Of a DNA stretch of 64,000 nucleotides, positions 43,204-53,018 are shown piece after piece. The DNA comes from Spirillospora albida (GTDB taxonomy: Bacteria; Actinomycetota; Actinomycetes; Streptosporangiales; Streptosporangiaceae), in the NCBI RefSeq assembly GCF_000718255.1, contig NZ_JOFJ01000023.1:1-64000 (forward strand), given 5' to 3'. The position numbers and the translations under genes are program-made. A model generated the notes under the pieces. The model did no database searches. It had not been told where the DNA came from and worked only from the letters and a program-made list of their open reading frames with translations. The first letter of the stretch is position 1, and each line of letters starts with the position of its first letter.

Positions 43204-44361
43204 CTACAGGGGAATGCGGTGGGGCACGAAGGAGGACGTGTCGTCGGTGACCAGGCCGGCGGTCTCCCGGATCCCGATCCCGGCCGACTCGTCATGGACG
43301 ACCCACGCGCCGATCACCGGGTGCTGGCCGTCGAACTCGGGCAGCGGGCAGAACTCCTGGAACACGAACCCCTCCGCGCCGTACTTGCCCTCGGTACGCT
43401 GCTCACCGCCGTCCGCGGAGACGAGGCGCATGCTCGCGCCCTCGCGGCCCAGCAGGGGCTTCTGCACGTACGAGGTCAGGTTCGACGGGGTGTTCAGGTA
43501 CGTCGGCAGCAGGTTCGGGTGCCCGGGGAACAGCTCCCAGAGGAGGACCAGGAGCGCCTTGTTCGACAGGATCATCTTCCAGATCGGCTCGATCCACGAC
43601 ATCGGCGTTCCGGGGATGCTCCGGCCGAACGGCTCCGAGACGATCCACTCCCACGGGTACAGCTTGCAGAGCGTGCGGATCTCCTGCTCGTCCAGGTCCA
43701 CGAAACGCCCGCGCTCGGGATTCCAGCCGACGTCCTCCATGGCGATCGCGATCCCGGGGATCCCGGCCTCCTCGGCCGTCTCCTGCATGTAGGCGATCGT
43801 CATGACCTCCTCGCCGGTCTCGTCGCCGTTGGTCCACGCGAAGTGCGCAGGGCCGGCACCGAGCCGGGGGAGGATCTCCTTCCAGCGGGCGACGAGGCGC
43901 TCGTGGATGGAGTTCCACTGGTCGTCGTCCGGATACACGTCCTGCAGCCAGTACCACTGCACGATCGAGCTCTCGAGCAGGGCGGTGGGGGTGTCGGCGT
44001 TGTACTCCAGCATCTTCGCCGGGCCGGTGCCGTCGTAGCGCAGGTCGAAGCGCCCGTACAGATGCGGGTCCCGGCGGCGCCAGGACTCCTCGATGAGCGG
44101 CGCCACCCAGTCCGGGATGCCGAGGACGTGGTAGCGGCCGGTCGTGACGACGTGCTCCACCACCTCCAGGCACATCCGGTGCAGCTCCTCGACGACCTCC
44201 TCGAGCGCCAGCACCTCGTCCATCTCGAAGACGTAGTGGACGGACTCGTCCCAGTAGGGGCGGGTCAGGTGCTCCGGGTGCGCGGTCCGGTGGAAGGCGA
44301 GACCGTGCGACTCGACCTTCTCCTCCCAGCCCTTCCGGGGCGTGGAACGGGAACGGCGCAC
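43204..44361 (-). CDS. Glutathionylspermidine-synthase-like ATP-grasp ligase (YgiC/YjfC family)
   Basis: A 385-residue protein matching the GSP-synthase C-terminal ATP-grasp domain as a stand-alone enzyme. Family segments seen are YWDESVHYVFEMDEVLALEE, RFDLRYDGTGPAKMLEYNADTPTALLE (in parts; substrate/ATP pocket), DETGEEVMTIAYMQETAEEAG, SNKALLVLLWELFPGHPNLLPT and KPLLGREGASMRL with its Lys and glycine loop, plus FVFQEFCPLPEFDG. It lacks the amidase domain of E. coli Gsp. The peptide or amine it joins is unknown. GTG start with GGGAG; it follows the lipoprotein stop by 3 bp, so translation is coupled. Confidence 0.85.
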   Translation of the reverse strand: MRRSRSTPRKGWEEKVESHGLAFHRTAHPEHLTRPYWDESVHYVFEMDEVLALEEVVEELHRMCLEVVEHVVTTGRYHVLGIPDWVAPLIEESWRRRDPHLYGRFDLRYDGTGPAKMLEYNADTPTALLESSIVQWYWLQDVYPDDDQWNSIHERLVARWKEILPRLGAGPAHFAWTNGDETGEEVMTIAYMQETAEEAGIPGIAIAMEDVGWNPERGRFVDLDEQEIRTLCKLYPWEWIVSEPFGRSIPGTPMSWIEPIWKMILSNKALLVLLWELFPGHPNLLPTYLNTPSNLTSYVQKPLLGREGASMRLVSADGGEQRTEGKYGAEGFVFQEFCPLPEFDGQHPVIGAWVVHDESAGIGIRETAGLVTDDTSSFVPHRIPL

Positions 44362-44364
44362 CGG

Positions 44365-44793
44365 CTAGCTCCCGCTCGAGCCGCTGCCGCCGAACCCGCC
44401 GCGCAGCGTGCTCCCGCTGCTCGACTTGATCTTGCCCTTGCCGGGCGCGAACGAGCTGCCGCCGGACACGTACCCGTTGCTGCCGCGCTTCCCGCCGTAG
44501 TACCAGAAGTACTGTCCGTACGAGGAGTAGCGGCCGACGTCGCTCCGGTTGCAGTTGCTGTCGGGGACGACGCGGTAGCCGCCCGCGGTGGCGCCGGTCA
44601 CGGGGGTGGCGAGACGGTCCACGCACCACGCGGTGGTGGACTTCGTACTGCACCCGACCAGGGTCAGCGACAGTGCGCTCACCATCCCGACCTTCACGGC
44701 ACGGGAACTGAGACGCCGGATGGGCTCCTGTGGGGGCAAGGGAACCGTCCTTCGAGACGAGTCGGCGTACGTCCGGACAGAGCCGGACGGCAT
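44365..44793 (-). CDS. YgiB-like lipoprotein with Gly/Ser-rich tail
   Basis: A 142-residue protein with a long N-region, a hydrophobic stretch and lipobox LVGC (Cys near 48), then a mature part with a CVDR...NCNR cysteine pair, a YSSYGQYFWYYGGKRG aromatic segment, and a low-complexity tail ending RGGFGGSGSSGS. From memory of the UPF0441/DUF1190 family, E. coli YgiB also has an RGGFG motif near its C-terminus. The tail is a candidate acceptor site for the ligase encoded 3 bp downstream. A start closer to the hydrophobic stretch (GTG) is possible. Homology to DUF1190 is weak outside the tail. Confidence 0.65.
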   Translation of the reverse strand: MPSGSVRTYADSSRRTVPLPPQEPIRRLSSRAVKVGMVSALSLTLVGCSTKSTTAWCVDRLATPVTGATAGGYRVVPDSNCNRSDVGRYSSYGQYFWYYGGKRGSNGYVSGGSSFAPGKGKIKSSSGSTLRGGFGGSGSSGS

Positions 44794-44894
44794 GGTCGAA
44801 CCGGCCCCTCGGGGAACGGTTCCGTCATGGGAGCCATAGCCTAGGGGCGCGGGACATGAGACGGAAGCGGGCGGCGTTCCGGTTCCATCACAGG

Positions 44895-45764
44895 TCAGTC
44901 GGGTACCGGCAGGTGCGCGTACAGGTCCATCGCGTCCACGGACGAGGGAAGGTCGCTCACCTGGCCGTCCCCGACCTCCACGACCCGCCACTCGCCGTCC
45001 GTCCTGCGTGCCAGGTCCGTCGTGATGAACCGGCACCCGAGCGCCCGGACGGCCGGGGCCACGCGGTCCAGCTCCGGATCGGTCTCCACGTCGGGGGTGT
45101 CCGGATGCGGCCCCACCAGCGCGGGCTCACCGTCCACCCACCAGACCCGCGCCTCGCCCTCGCCGTCGTACGGCTCGAACTCGCGCACCACGAGACCGCC
45201 CGCGAGGAACTCGTCCCGCAGGGCGACCATCTTGGCCGCGACATCGTGCAGCCGCGCCAGGTTCTTCACGTCCGGGACGAAGCACGCCTCGTCCCATTCG
45301 TGCTTGCACGACTTCACGTAGTCCTTGACCACGGCCGGCCCCGCCCTCAGCGGCCGGACGAGCTCTCCCAGGGCGGTCAGGTCGCCGGGATCCTGGCCCG
45401 GCTCGAGGGGCCGCCACACGCTCGGCGGCGTCAGCCCGGCGAACGTGTCGTGCCAGCCGGGCAGCTCGTGCGCGCGCCGGTAGTCGTCCGGATGGGTCAG
45501 CAGCAGCGTTCCCCGCGCGCGCAGCGCCGCGGCCAGGGCCGCGTACTCGCCGGCCGTCAGCATCCACCCGCGGTACCACGCCGGGCCGAGGTCCCACGGG
45601 ACCGCGCGGACGGCGCCGTCCGCGTCCCCGCGCCGCAGCGCCTCGTGGTCGATCAGGGCGAGCTCGCCGTAGTGGTCGCGCACGGCGGCCGCCTCGCGCG
45701 CGAAGTGCGGGTCAACGCGCCGGGGGTGGATCGGATCGACGCAGAAAAGGACGGTCAGCGTCAT
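44895..45764 (-). CDS. ATP-grasp domain-containing protein, function unknown
   Basis: A 289-residue protein of the ATP-grasp superfamily. An N-terminal Rossmann-like part ([23 protein letters not shown]) precedes the grasp fold, with the ATP-lysine in [19 protein letters not shown] (about 145-163), [17 protein letters not shown] and the metal-binding strand [24 protein letters not shown] (about 245-268). Such enzymes join a carboxylate to an amine or thiol. Substrate unknown. It is divergent from recA and 101 bp upstream of the YgiB/YgiC/DUF350 genes on the same strand, so it may belong with them. Confidence 0.75.
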   Translation of the reverse strand: MTLTVLFCVDPIHPRRVDPHFAREAAAVRDHYGELALIDHEALRRGDADGAVRAVPWDLGPAWYRGWMLTAGEYAALAAALRARGTLLLTHPDDYRRAHELPGWHDTFAGLTPPSVWRPLEPGQDPGDLTALGELVRPLRAGPAVVKDYVKSCKHEWDEACFVPDVKNLARLHDVAAKMVALRDEFLAGGLVVREFEPYDGEGEARVWWVDGEPALVGPHPDTPDVETDPELDRVAPAVRALGCRFITTDLARRTDGEWRVVEVGDGQVSDLPSSVDAMDLYAHLPVPD

Positions 45765-45856
45765 GATGGAGCCCCTCCGTGGACGGCGCCAGCGTACGGG
45801 GTTCCGCCCCCGCGACGCACGGAGAATCCGAGCCGAATCGCATCACACCGCGATGA

Positions 45857-45872
45857 TCGAACTTATGTTCGG
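45857..45872. promoter_or_regulatory. LexA (SOS) box upstream of recA
   Basis: TCGAAC-TTAT-GTTCGG matches the actinobacterial SOS box TCGAACNNNNGTTCGA at 11 of the 12 arm positions (the final A is G). A TAGGCT -10-like hexamer follows at once (45873-45878), so LexA binding would block that promoter. It lies 134 bp before the recA start and 93 bp before the divergent ATP-grasp gene. Confidence 0.85.
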
Positions 45873-45925
45873 TAGGCTGTTCCCGGCGCGCGGCGCCGCC
45901 CGCGGTCGCGCCGGGTCCCGGAAAA

Positions 45926-45947
45926 TGTCGGTGGCCCGCCGTAGCGT
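45926..45947 (+). promoter_or_regulatory. PafBC/RecA-NDp-type promoter of recA
   Basis: TGTCGGTG, an 8-base spacer GCCCGCCG, then TAGCGT. It matches TTGTCRGTG-N8-TANNNT except at the first T. It is downstream of the LexA box and 58 bp before the recA ATG, the same relative order as the two recA promoters of mycobacteria. Confidence 0.7.
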
Positions 45948-46005
45948 CGCCCCGACACAGCAGGCAGCGGCCGAGAGCCGACAGTCACGACGAGAAGGAC
46001 ATCTC

Positions 46006-47136
<1,131 letters not shown>

Positions 47137-47218
47137 CACCCGCCCGGTCCGCCGAACGCGCCCTGTGCCGGTGGCCGGCGGTGTTCGGGCATCCGTGTGC
47201 ACGTCGGTGGGGAGGGGC

Positions 47219-47767
47219 ATGAGCCGGGCGGCGAGTGAACGGGGCGAGGAGGAGGGCGGGGGGTCTCCGGAGGGCCGCGCCCGCGAGATCTGCCTGCGGA
47301 TGCTGGCGGCGGCGCCGCGCACGCGCGCCCAGCTCGCCGACGCGCTGCGGCGCAAGGGCGTGGCCGACGACGTGGCCGAGGGCGTCCTCGGCCGGTTCGG
47401 CGAGGTCGGCCTCATCGACGACGAGGCGTTCGCGCAGGCGTGGGTGCGGTCGCGCCACACCGGCCGGGGGCTGGCCAGGAGGGCCCTCGCGGCGGAGCTC
47501 CGGCGCCGGGGCGTCGCCGACGAGACCGTCAGCGACGCGGTCGAGACGCTCGCCCCCGAGGACGAGGAGCGCACCGCGCGCGCCCTCGTCGCGCGCCGGC
47601 TCGCCGGGACGCGGCGGGCCGAGCCCGCCGCGCGGATGCGGCGGCTGGTCGGCATGCTCGCCCGCAAGGGCTACCCGCCGGGCCTCGCCTACCGGGTCGT
47701 GAAAGAGGCGCTGGAAGAGGAGGGGGCCGACCCCGGGCTCCTTCCGGACGACCAGCCGTTCGACTGA
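47219..47767 (+). CDS. recX: Regulatory protein RecX
   Basis: A 182-residue, almost wholly helical protein that binds RecA filaments and inhibits their extension. Three-helix repeats are visible (AREICLRMLAAAPRTRAQLADALRRKG; LIDDEAFAQAWVRSR; ARRALAAELRRRGV; MRRLVGMLARKGYP, recognisable by their spacing). GGGGAGGGGC precedes the ATG. It lies 82 bp after recA in the usual order and is probably transcribed with it. Confidence 0.93.
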   Translation: MSRAASERGEEEGGGSPEGRAREICLRMLAAAPRTRAQLADALRRKGVADDVAEGVLGRFGEVGLIDDEAFAQAWVRSRHTGRGLARRALAAELRRRGVADETVSDAVETLAPEDEERTARALVARRLAGTRRAEPAARMRRLVGMLARKGYPPGLAYRVVKEALEEEGADPGLLPDDQPFD

Positions 47768-47780
47768 GGCCGCGAGCGGT

Positions 47781-47802
47781 CCCCGGGCGCGACACGCCGG
47801 GG
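47781..47802 (+). terminator. Hairpin after recX
   Basis: CCCC-G-GGCG pairs with CGCC-GGGG around a 5-base loop, with one bulged G, 14 bp after the recX stop. Likely end of the recA-recX message. Confidence 0.5.
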
Positions 47803-48199
47803 AGGAGAGCCCTGTCCTGACCGCGGCTTGACCCCGCGAGTCACGGGTGCGCAGGTGGCCGGGGGTACCGGCGGCCGGAGACCGGTCAGCGGCGCTCGTG
47901 CGGCCGTTCGGCCGGTCCGGAATGCGGGTCGTTTGCTTGCTCATTACCTGCGGGCCGCTTACCGTTACGGCAGTGAGGAGTTACTCCGCGTCTCGCGGAT
48001 CGCTATACGGTTCAGCACGTTCGAGCAGCTGAGAGGCATAGAGGACACGTTCATCGGCCGGTTTCGGCCGTTCCCTCCGGGACGCGCGCACGCGGCCCGG
48101 TGATGTCGTGTCCCCGGCGCCGTCCGCCGGGAACGGGTGAATCCTCGCGGGACAGGGTCCGACTCCCGGTGGGACCCGTGGCGCGGAAGGATCTGCCTC
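47803..48199. other. rny upstream region with a possible promoter
   Basis: About 400 bp with no supported gene; a 91-codon open frame here lacks motifs and a ribosome-binding site. Bases 47930-48060 are less GC-rich than the surroundings. TTACTC at 47981-47986, a 17-base spacer and TATACG at 48004-48009 make a moderate promoter candidate reading toward rny. Several TTAC repeats occur between 47943 and 47984. Confidence 0.35.
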
Positions 48200-49771
48200 A
48201 TGGAGAGCGTCCTGCTGGGTGCAGCGGTGCTGGTGACCCTGGTCGCTCTCGTCCTCGTCCTCCTGCGGCGGCCGGGCACGTCCGGGAGAGCCGCGGCGGA
48301 GATGGCGCGCGCGCAGAGCGAGGCCGACGAGATCCGGTCGGCGGCGGCGCGGGACGCGCAGAGCGCCCTGGAGAAGGCCGAACGGCAGGCGGCGGAGATC
48401 GTGTCCGCGGCGCGGGCGGAGCTGGAGGAGGAGGGCCGCTCCCTCCGCGAGGACGCCCGGGTGCTCCGGGACGACCTGGAGCGGCGGGAAAAGCGCCTCG
48501 CCGAGCGGGAGCGGCGGCTGGACGGCGAGGTCCGGCGCCTGGAGGAGTGGTCGGACCGGCTCGCGGAGAGCGGCCGGGCCCAGGAGGAGCGCGAGCGGGA
48601 GCTGGCGGCCGTCGAGGACGACCGGCGCCGCGTCCTGGAGCGGGCGGCGGGACTCACCGCCGCCCAGGCCAAGGCGGAGCTGGTCGCGGCGATCGAGAAC
48701 CAGGCCAAGCGCGAGGCCGTTCCGATCACCCGGGAGATCGAGAACGCGGCGCGCGCGGAGGGCGACAAGCGCGCCCGCAAGATCGTGACGCTCGCGATCC
48801 AGCGGGTGGCGAGCGAGCAGACCGCCGAGTCGGTGGTGTCGGTGCTCCATCTGCCGAGTGACGAGATGAAGGGCCGCATCATCGGGCGGGAGGGGCGCAA
48901 CATCCGGTCGTTCGAGACGACGACCGGTGTGAACCTCATCATCGACGACACGCCCGAGGCGGTCCTGCTGAGCTGCTTCGATCCGGTGCGGCGCGAGGTG
49001 GGCCGCCTGACGCTGGAGAAGCTCGTCCAGGACGGGCGCATCCATCCGCAGCGCATCGAGGAGATCTACGAGCGCAGCAAGGCGGACGTGGAGCTGCTCT
49101 GCGTGCGTGCGGGGGAGGACGCGCTCGTCGAGGTCGGCATCGGCGACATGCACCCGGAGCTCATCGCGCTCCTGGGGCGGCTGCGCTACCGGACGTCCTA
49201 CGGGCAGAACGTCCTGAAGCACCTGATCGAGTCCGCGCACATCGCGGGCGTCATGGCGAGCGAGCTGCGGCTCCCGATGGAGGTCGCGAAGCGCTGCACG
49301 CTCCTGCACGACATCGGCAAGGCGCTCACGCACGAGGTGGAGGGCAGCCACGCCCTGATCGGCGCGGAGATCGCCCGCCGGTACGGCGAGCACGAGGACG
49401 TGGTCCACGCGATCGAGGCTCACCACAACGAGGTCGAGGTCCGGACGGTGGAGGCCGTCCTCACGCAGGCGGCCGACGCGATCAGCGGCAGCCGCCCGGG
49501 GGCGCGCCGCGAGTCGCTGGAGGCGTACGTGAAGCGGCTGGAGCGGCTGGAGGAGATCGCCCGGGACAGGCACGAGGGCGTCGAGAAGGTCTTCGCGATG
49601 CAGGCCGGCCGGGAGATCCGGGTGATGGTGAAGCCGGACGCCGTCGACGACATCCAGGCCCAGGTCATCGCGCGCGACATCGCGAAGCAGGTCGAGGACG
49701 AGCTGACCTATCCGGGCCAGATCCGCGTCACGGTGGTCCGCGAATCGCGCGCGATCGAGTTCGCCCGCTGA
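48200..49771 (+). CDS. rny: Ribonuclease Y
   Basis: Membrane-anchored endoribonuclease that starts mRNA decay. The 523-residue protein has an N-terminal membrane helix (LLGAAVLVTLVALVLVLL, 5-22), a long charged coiled coil (about 35-190), a KH domain with GRIIGREGRNIR (about 225-236), and the HD domain with CTLLHDIGKAL (about 370) and a further EAHHNEVE metal-site region. GGAAGGA eight bases before the chosen ATG. In actinobacteria it is found downstream of recA-recX. The genome thus has both RNase J and RNase Y. Confidence 0.94.
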   Translation: MESVLLGAAVLVTLVALVLVLLRRPGTSGRAAAEMARAQSEADEIRSAAARDAQSALEKAERQAAEIVSAARAELEEEGRSLREDARVLRDDLERREKRLAERERRLDGEVRRLEEWSDRLAESGRAQEERERELAAVEDDRRRVLERAAGLTAAQAKAELVAAIENQAKREAVPITREIENAARAEGDKRARKIVTLAIQRVASEQTAESVVSVLHLPSDEMKGRIIGREGRNIRSFETTTGVNLIIDDTPEAVLLSCFDPVRREVGRLTLEKLVQDGRIHPQRIEEIYERSKADVELLCVRAGEDALVEVGIGDMHPELIALLGRLRYRTSYGQNVLKHLIESAHIAGVMASELRLPMEVAKRCTLLHDIGKALTHEVEGSHALIGAEIARRYGEHEDVVHAIEAHHNEVEVRTVEAVLTQAADAISGSRPGARRESLEAYVKRLERLEEIARDRHEGVEKVFAMQAGREIRVMVKPDAVDDIQAQVIARDIAKQVEDELTYPGQIRVTVVRESRAIEFAR

Positions 49772-49850
49772 ACCCGGTGCGACGGCAGAGAGGGACGGGC
49801 ACCCGTCCGCCGTGCGGGGGTCGCCCCGGCGGAGGCGGACGGGCGGCGCG

Positions 49851-51854
49851 TCAGCCGGTCCTGAGCTCTATCGGGGCCACGCCGCGGGGTTCGAACCCCA
49901 GGGTCTGCCCGTAGAACGCCAGTTCCGCCTCGAGGCAGGCGACGACGGTGTCGGCGCGGCGGAACCCGTGGGACTCGCCCTCGAACGTGAGGTGCGCGTA
50001 CGGGGTCTTCTCGGCGGCGAGGGCCATCGCGAACCGCTCCGACTGGTCGGGCGGCACCACGGGGTCGTCCATGCCCTGAAGGAGCAGGACCGGGCACGCG
50101 GTCCGGTCCGCGCGGGTGAGCGGTGAGCGCTCCTCGTAGGCGCGTTCGAAGCCGGGCAGGGGGCCGATGAGGCCGAACAGGTAGTGCGACTCGAAGTCGT
50201 GGGTGGCCTCGGCGAGGCTCTGCAGGTCGCTGATGCCGAAGTAGGACGTGGCGGCCTTGAAGACGTCGCTGCGGGTGACGGCGGCGAGCGTCGTCCAGCC
50301 GCCGGCGGAGCCGCCCCGGACGGCCAGCCGGGCGGGGTCGGCGATGCCGCCGTCCACGAGGGCCTGCGCGGCGGCGACGACGTCCTCGACGTCGACGACG
50401 CCCCACTGGCGGCGGAGCCGTTCCCGGTAGGCGCGGCCGTGGCCGGTGGAGCCGCCGTAGTCGACGTCGATGACGCCGATGCCGCGGCTGGTGAAGTACG
50501 CGCGCTCCAGGTCGAGCGCCGTCGTGACGTGGCTGGTCGGGCCGCCGTGGACGAACACCACGTACGGCGGCAGCTCGCCTTCGGGGGCGGCGGCCTCCGG
50601 GTTGGCGGGCGGGAACACGTAGGCGTGGACGGGGCGCCCGAACGGCCCTTCGAGACGTTCCGCGCGGGGCTCGGGCAGGTAGGCGGAGTCCGGCACGTCG
50701 GGCAGTTCGCGGCGCAGGCCCTCGACGCGCCCGGTGGCGGTGTCGACCCGGACGACGGACGGAGGGACGCCGGGACCGCCGCCGATGCCGACGATGGTCG
50801 TGCCGTCGGCGGACAGCTGCGGCAGCCAGCTGCCGTAGGGCACCTCGAGGTGGACGAGGTCGAGCGTGTCCGGGTCGTAGACGCCGAGCCGGAGGTCGCC
50901 CTCACCGTGCAGGACGGCGAGCCGCCCGTCGCCCAGCCGCGCGTACGGCATCCCGCCGAGCTCCCAGAGGGGGCCGGTGAACTCCTCCTCCGCCGGGTAG
51001 AGCGCCTGCGGGGACTCGCCGTGCAGGCCCACCTGGTAGATGTTCCACCAGCCGGGCCAGTCGGAGATGACGTAGAGGGACTCGTCGTCGCGCCAGAGGG
51101 GGGCGAGGGCCGATTCGGTGAGCCCGCCCTTGACGGTGCGGGGCGCGACGGTCCCGCCGTCCTCGAGCGCGGCGACCCGGACCTCGGTGCCGTCCCACGG
51201 CATGCGGGGGTGGCTCCATTGCACCCAGGCCAGGTGGCTGCCGCTGGGGGAGGGGGCCGGGTTCGCGTAGAAGTGCGCGCCGGAGACGAGCTCGCGGATC
51301 CTCCTCGCGTCGTCGGCGGCGCTGCCGTCCAGGGGGACGGCGACGATGGCGCGCCGGATGCCGCCCGGGGTCCCTCCGGTGCCGTCCTCGCCCGCGGGGG
51401 TCGGGGCGATGTGGCCCTCGCACACGCACCAGATCTCGGTGCCGTCGGGCGAGAGGACGTAGTCGGCGTACCGCAGCCCGGCGGGGATGGCGGGCTCGGG
51501 GGTCAGCGGCCGCGGCTTCGGGTCGTTCTCGTCGAGCCGGTGGAGCCGCTGGTCCTCGTAGTTGGAGAACACGATCGCGCGCCCCTCCGGGGTGCTGATC
51601 GGCAGGTAGGACCGTCCGCCGTACTCGTGGACGCGGGTGCGCGCGTCCCAGGGGGCCTGCAACAGCTCGGTGCGGTGACCGCCCTTGAGATGGATGACCG
51701 TCGTTCTCCCGCCCTCCTCGGGCCGGGTCTCCTGCCACCAGACGTCATCGCCGGCGACGGTGGGGAATCCGAGGCGCAGCCGGGCGCGGGCGACGTCGGC
51801 GGCGGAGATGGGGGAAGGCCAGGAGCCGTAGGGGAGGGTCGCACGAGCGGTCAT
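49851..51854 (-). CDS. S9 family (prolyl oligopeptidase-type) serine peptidase
   Basis: A 667-residue two-domain enzyme: an N-terminal beta-propeller of roughly residues 30-400 and a C-terminal alpha/beta hydrolase. The active site has the nucleophile in GGSAGGW (Ser516), the Asp in QGMDDPVVPPDQ (about 606) and His in GESHGFR (about 640). This arrangement fits acylaminoacyl or dipeptidyl peptidases acting on short peptides. No signal peptide, so it is cytoplasmic. The chosen ATG has only a weak GGGACG before it; an in-frame ATG five codons upstream is possible. Downstream of the glu operon but separated from it by a terminator. Confidence 0.88.
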   Translation of the reverse strand: MTARATLPYGSWPSPISAADVARARLRLGFPTVAGDDVWWQETRPEEGGRTTVIHLKGGHRTELLQAPWDARTRVHEYGGRSYLPISTPEGRAIVFSNYEDQRLHRLDENDPKPRPLTPEPAIPAGLRYADYVLSPDGTEIWCVCEGHIAPTPAGEDGTGGTPGGIRRAIVAVPLDGSAADDARRIRELVSGAHFYANPAPSPSGSHLAWVQWSHPRMPWDGTEVRVAALEDGGTVAPRTVKGGLTESALAPLWRDDESLYVISDWPGWWNIYQVGLHGESPQALYPAEEEFTGPLWELGGMPYARLGDGRLAVLHGEGDLRLGVYDPDTLDLVHLEVPYGSWLPQLSADGTTIVGIGGGPGVPPSVVRVDTATGRVEGLRRELPDVPDSAYLPEPRAERLEGPFGRPVHAYVFPPANPEAAAPEGELPPYVVFVHGGPTSHVTTALDLERAYFTSRGIGVIDVDYGGSTGHGRAYRERLRRQWGVVDVEDVVAAAQALVDGGIADPARLAVRGGSAGGWTTLAAVTRSDVFKAATSYFGISDLQSLAEATHDFESHYLFGLIGPLPGFERAYEERSPLTRADRTACPVLLLQGMDDPVVPPDQSERFAMALAAEKTPYAHLTFEGESHGFRRADTVVACLEAELAFYGQTLGFEPRGVAPIELRTG

Positions 51855-51969
51855 AGCGGAATCGTCCCGCATACGGGGATGTGTTGGGGCCATGACGGGC
51901 CGTTTGCCGTCGGAAAGATACAAGCCGGTCACCGGTGACCATGCGGATCCGCCCTCGTCCCCGGATGAG

Positions 51970-52003
51970 CGAGGGCGCCGCCGGTTCTCCGGCGGCGCCC
52001 TCG
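51970..52003 (-). terminator. 15-bp perfect stem, UUCU-type loop, after the glu operon
   Basis: Bases 51970-51984 pair without mismatch with 51989-52003 around a 4-base loop. It sits 20 bp past the gluD stop and is the clear terminator of the gluABCD unit. Confidence 0.75.
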
Positions 52004-52022
52004 GACGAAGACGGCCGAACCG

Positions 52023-53018
52023 TCAGGCCTGACCGGGCGCGGTGCCCGTGGCGGACATGCCCGGCGCGGGCGGAGCGCCCGTCCCGGTGCCCATCGTCTT
52101 GCCGGACGTCCTGCGGCTCCGGCGGCTGCGCGCCTCCAGCGCGGTCGCCACCCGGCTCAGCGCCATGTTGAGGGCGATGTAGATGATCGCGACGACGATG
52201 CCCGCCTGCAACTTGTTGTTGTGGTAGTTGGCGGGGATCTGGTTGAACCCTGCGGACAGGAGTTCGGGGTAGGCGATGATGAACCCGAGTGCGGTGTCCT
52301 TCAGCAGGACGACGAGCTGGCTCACGATCGCCGGCATCATCACCGTGATCGCCTGGGGCAGCAGAACGAGGCGCATCACGCCGTTCTTGCGCAGGCCGAT
52401 GGAGTAGGCGGCCTCCGACTGCCCCTTGGGGATCGACTGGACGCCCGCGCGCACCACCTCGGCCAGCACCGAGCCGTTGTACATCACCAGGCCGAAGACG
52501 ACGGCGGCGAACGCCGACACGGTGACGGTGCCGGCGTTGATCTCGACACCGAACACGAAGAGGACGTTCTCCACCACGACGCGCTGCAGCGTGCCGAACT
52601 GCGAGTCGGCGATGGACGGGCTGATCTTGTTCGGGATGAAGAACGCCAGGAAGATCAGGATCAGCAGCGGGATCGCGCGGAAGAACTCCACGACGACACC
52701 GGCGGGGACCCTGATCCACCAGTGGTCCGACAACCGGGCCAGGCCGAACACGACGCCGAACGCGAGCGCCAGCACCGACGCGACGGCGGCGGCCTTCAGC
52801 GTGTTCCAGAGCGCTGGGAGAATCAGGCCTTCCCAGACCTCCCATTTCAGGAACGGGCTCCACAGTTCGCCTTCGAACTGGTCCCTGTCGGCGAGGCGCC
52901 AGACGAACGCCGCGAGCAGGCCGGCGAACACGATCAGCGCGGCGACGGTCATCGCCCGGTGGCGTGCGCGCGCCTTCGGCCCGGGGGCGTCGAAGAGGAC
53001 GGTTGCTTCCTTGCTCAT
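52023..53018 (-). CDS. gluD: Glutamate/polar amino-acid ABC transporter permease GluD
   Basis: A 331-residue permease of the His/Glu/Gln family with five or six membrane segments. The family loop contacting the ATPase is QSEAAYSIGLRKNGVMRLVLLPQ (about 210-232). A Pro/Gly/Thr-rich cytoplasmic tail of about 40 residues (SGKTMGTGTGAPPAPGMS) extends past the last helix. Its ATG overlaps the gluC stop (ATGA). With GluC it forms the channel of the importer. Confidence 0.9.
   Translation of the reverse strand: MSKEATVLFDAPGPKARARHRAMTVAALIVFAGLLAAFVWRLADRDQFEGELWSPFLKWEVWEGLILPALWNTLKAAAVASVLALAFGVVFGLARLSDHWWIRVPAGVVVEFFRAIPLLILIFLAFFIPNKISPSIADSQFGTLQRVVVENVLFVFGVEINAGTVTVSAFAAVVFGLVMYNGSVLAEVVRAGVQSIPKGQSEAAYSIGLRKNGVMRLVLLPQAITVMMPAIVSQLVVLLKDTALGFIIAYPELLSAGFNQIPANYHNNKLQAGIVVAIIYIALNMALSRVATALEARSRRSRRTSGKTMGTGTGAPPAPGMSATGTAPGQA

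Noticed and set aside
42690..45764. RiPP (graspetide-type) biosynthetic cluster built on the ATP-grasp proteins
   Set aside because: The candidate acceptor is a lipoprotein with an N-terminal lipobox rather than a leader-core precursor, and the ligase is of the GSP-synthase rather than the MvdC/D type; no export peptidase is present.
47828..48103. 91-codon plus-strand frame upstream of rny
   Set aside because: No recognisable family, no ribosome-binding site, and it spans hairpins and a promoter-like sequence.
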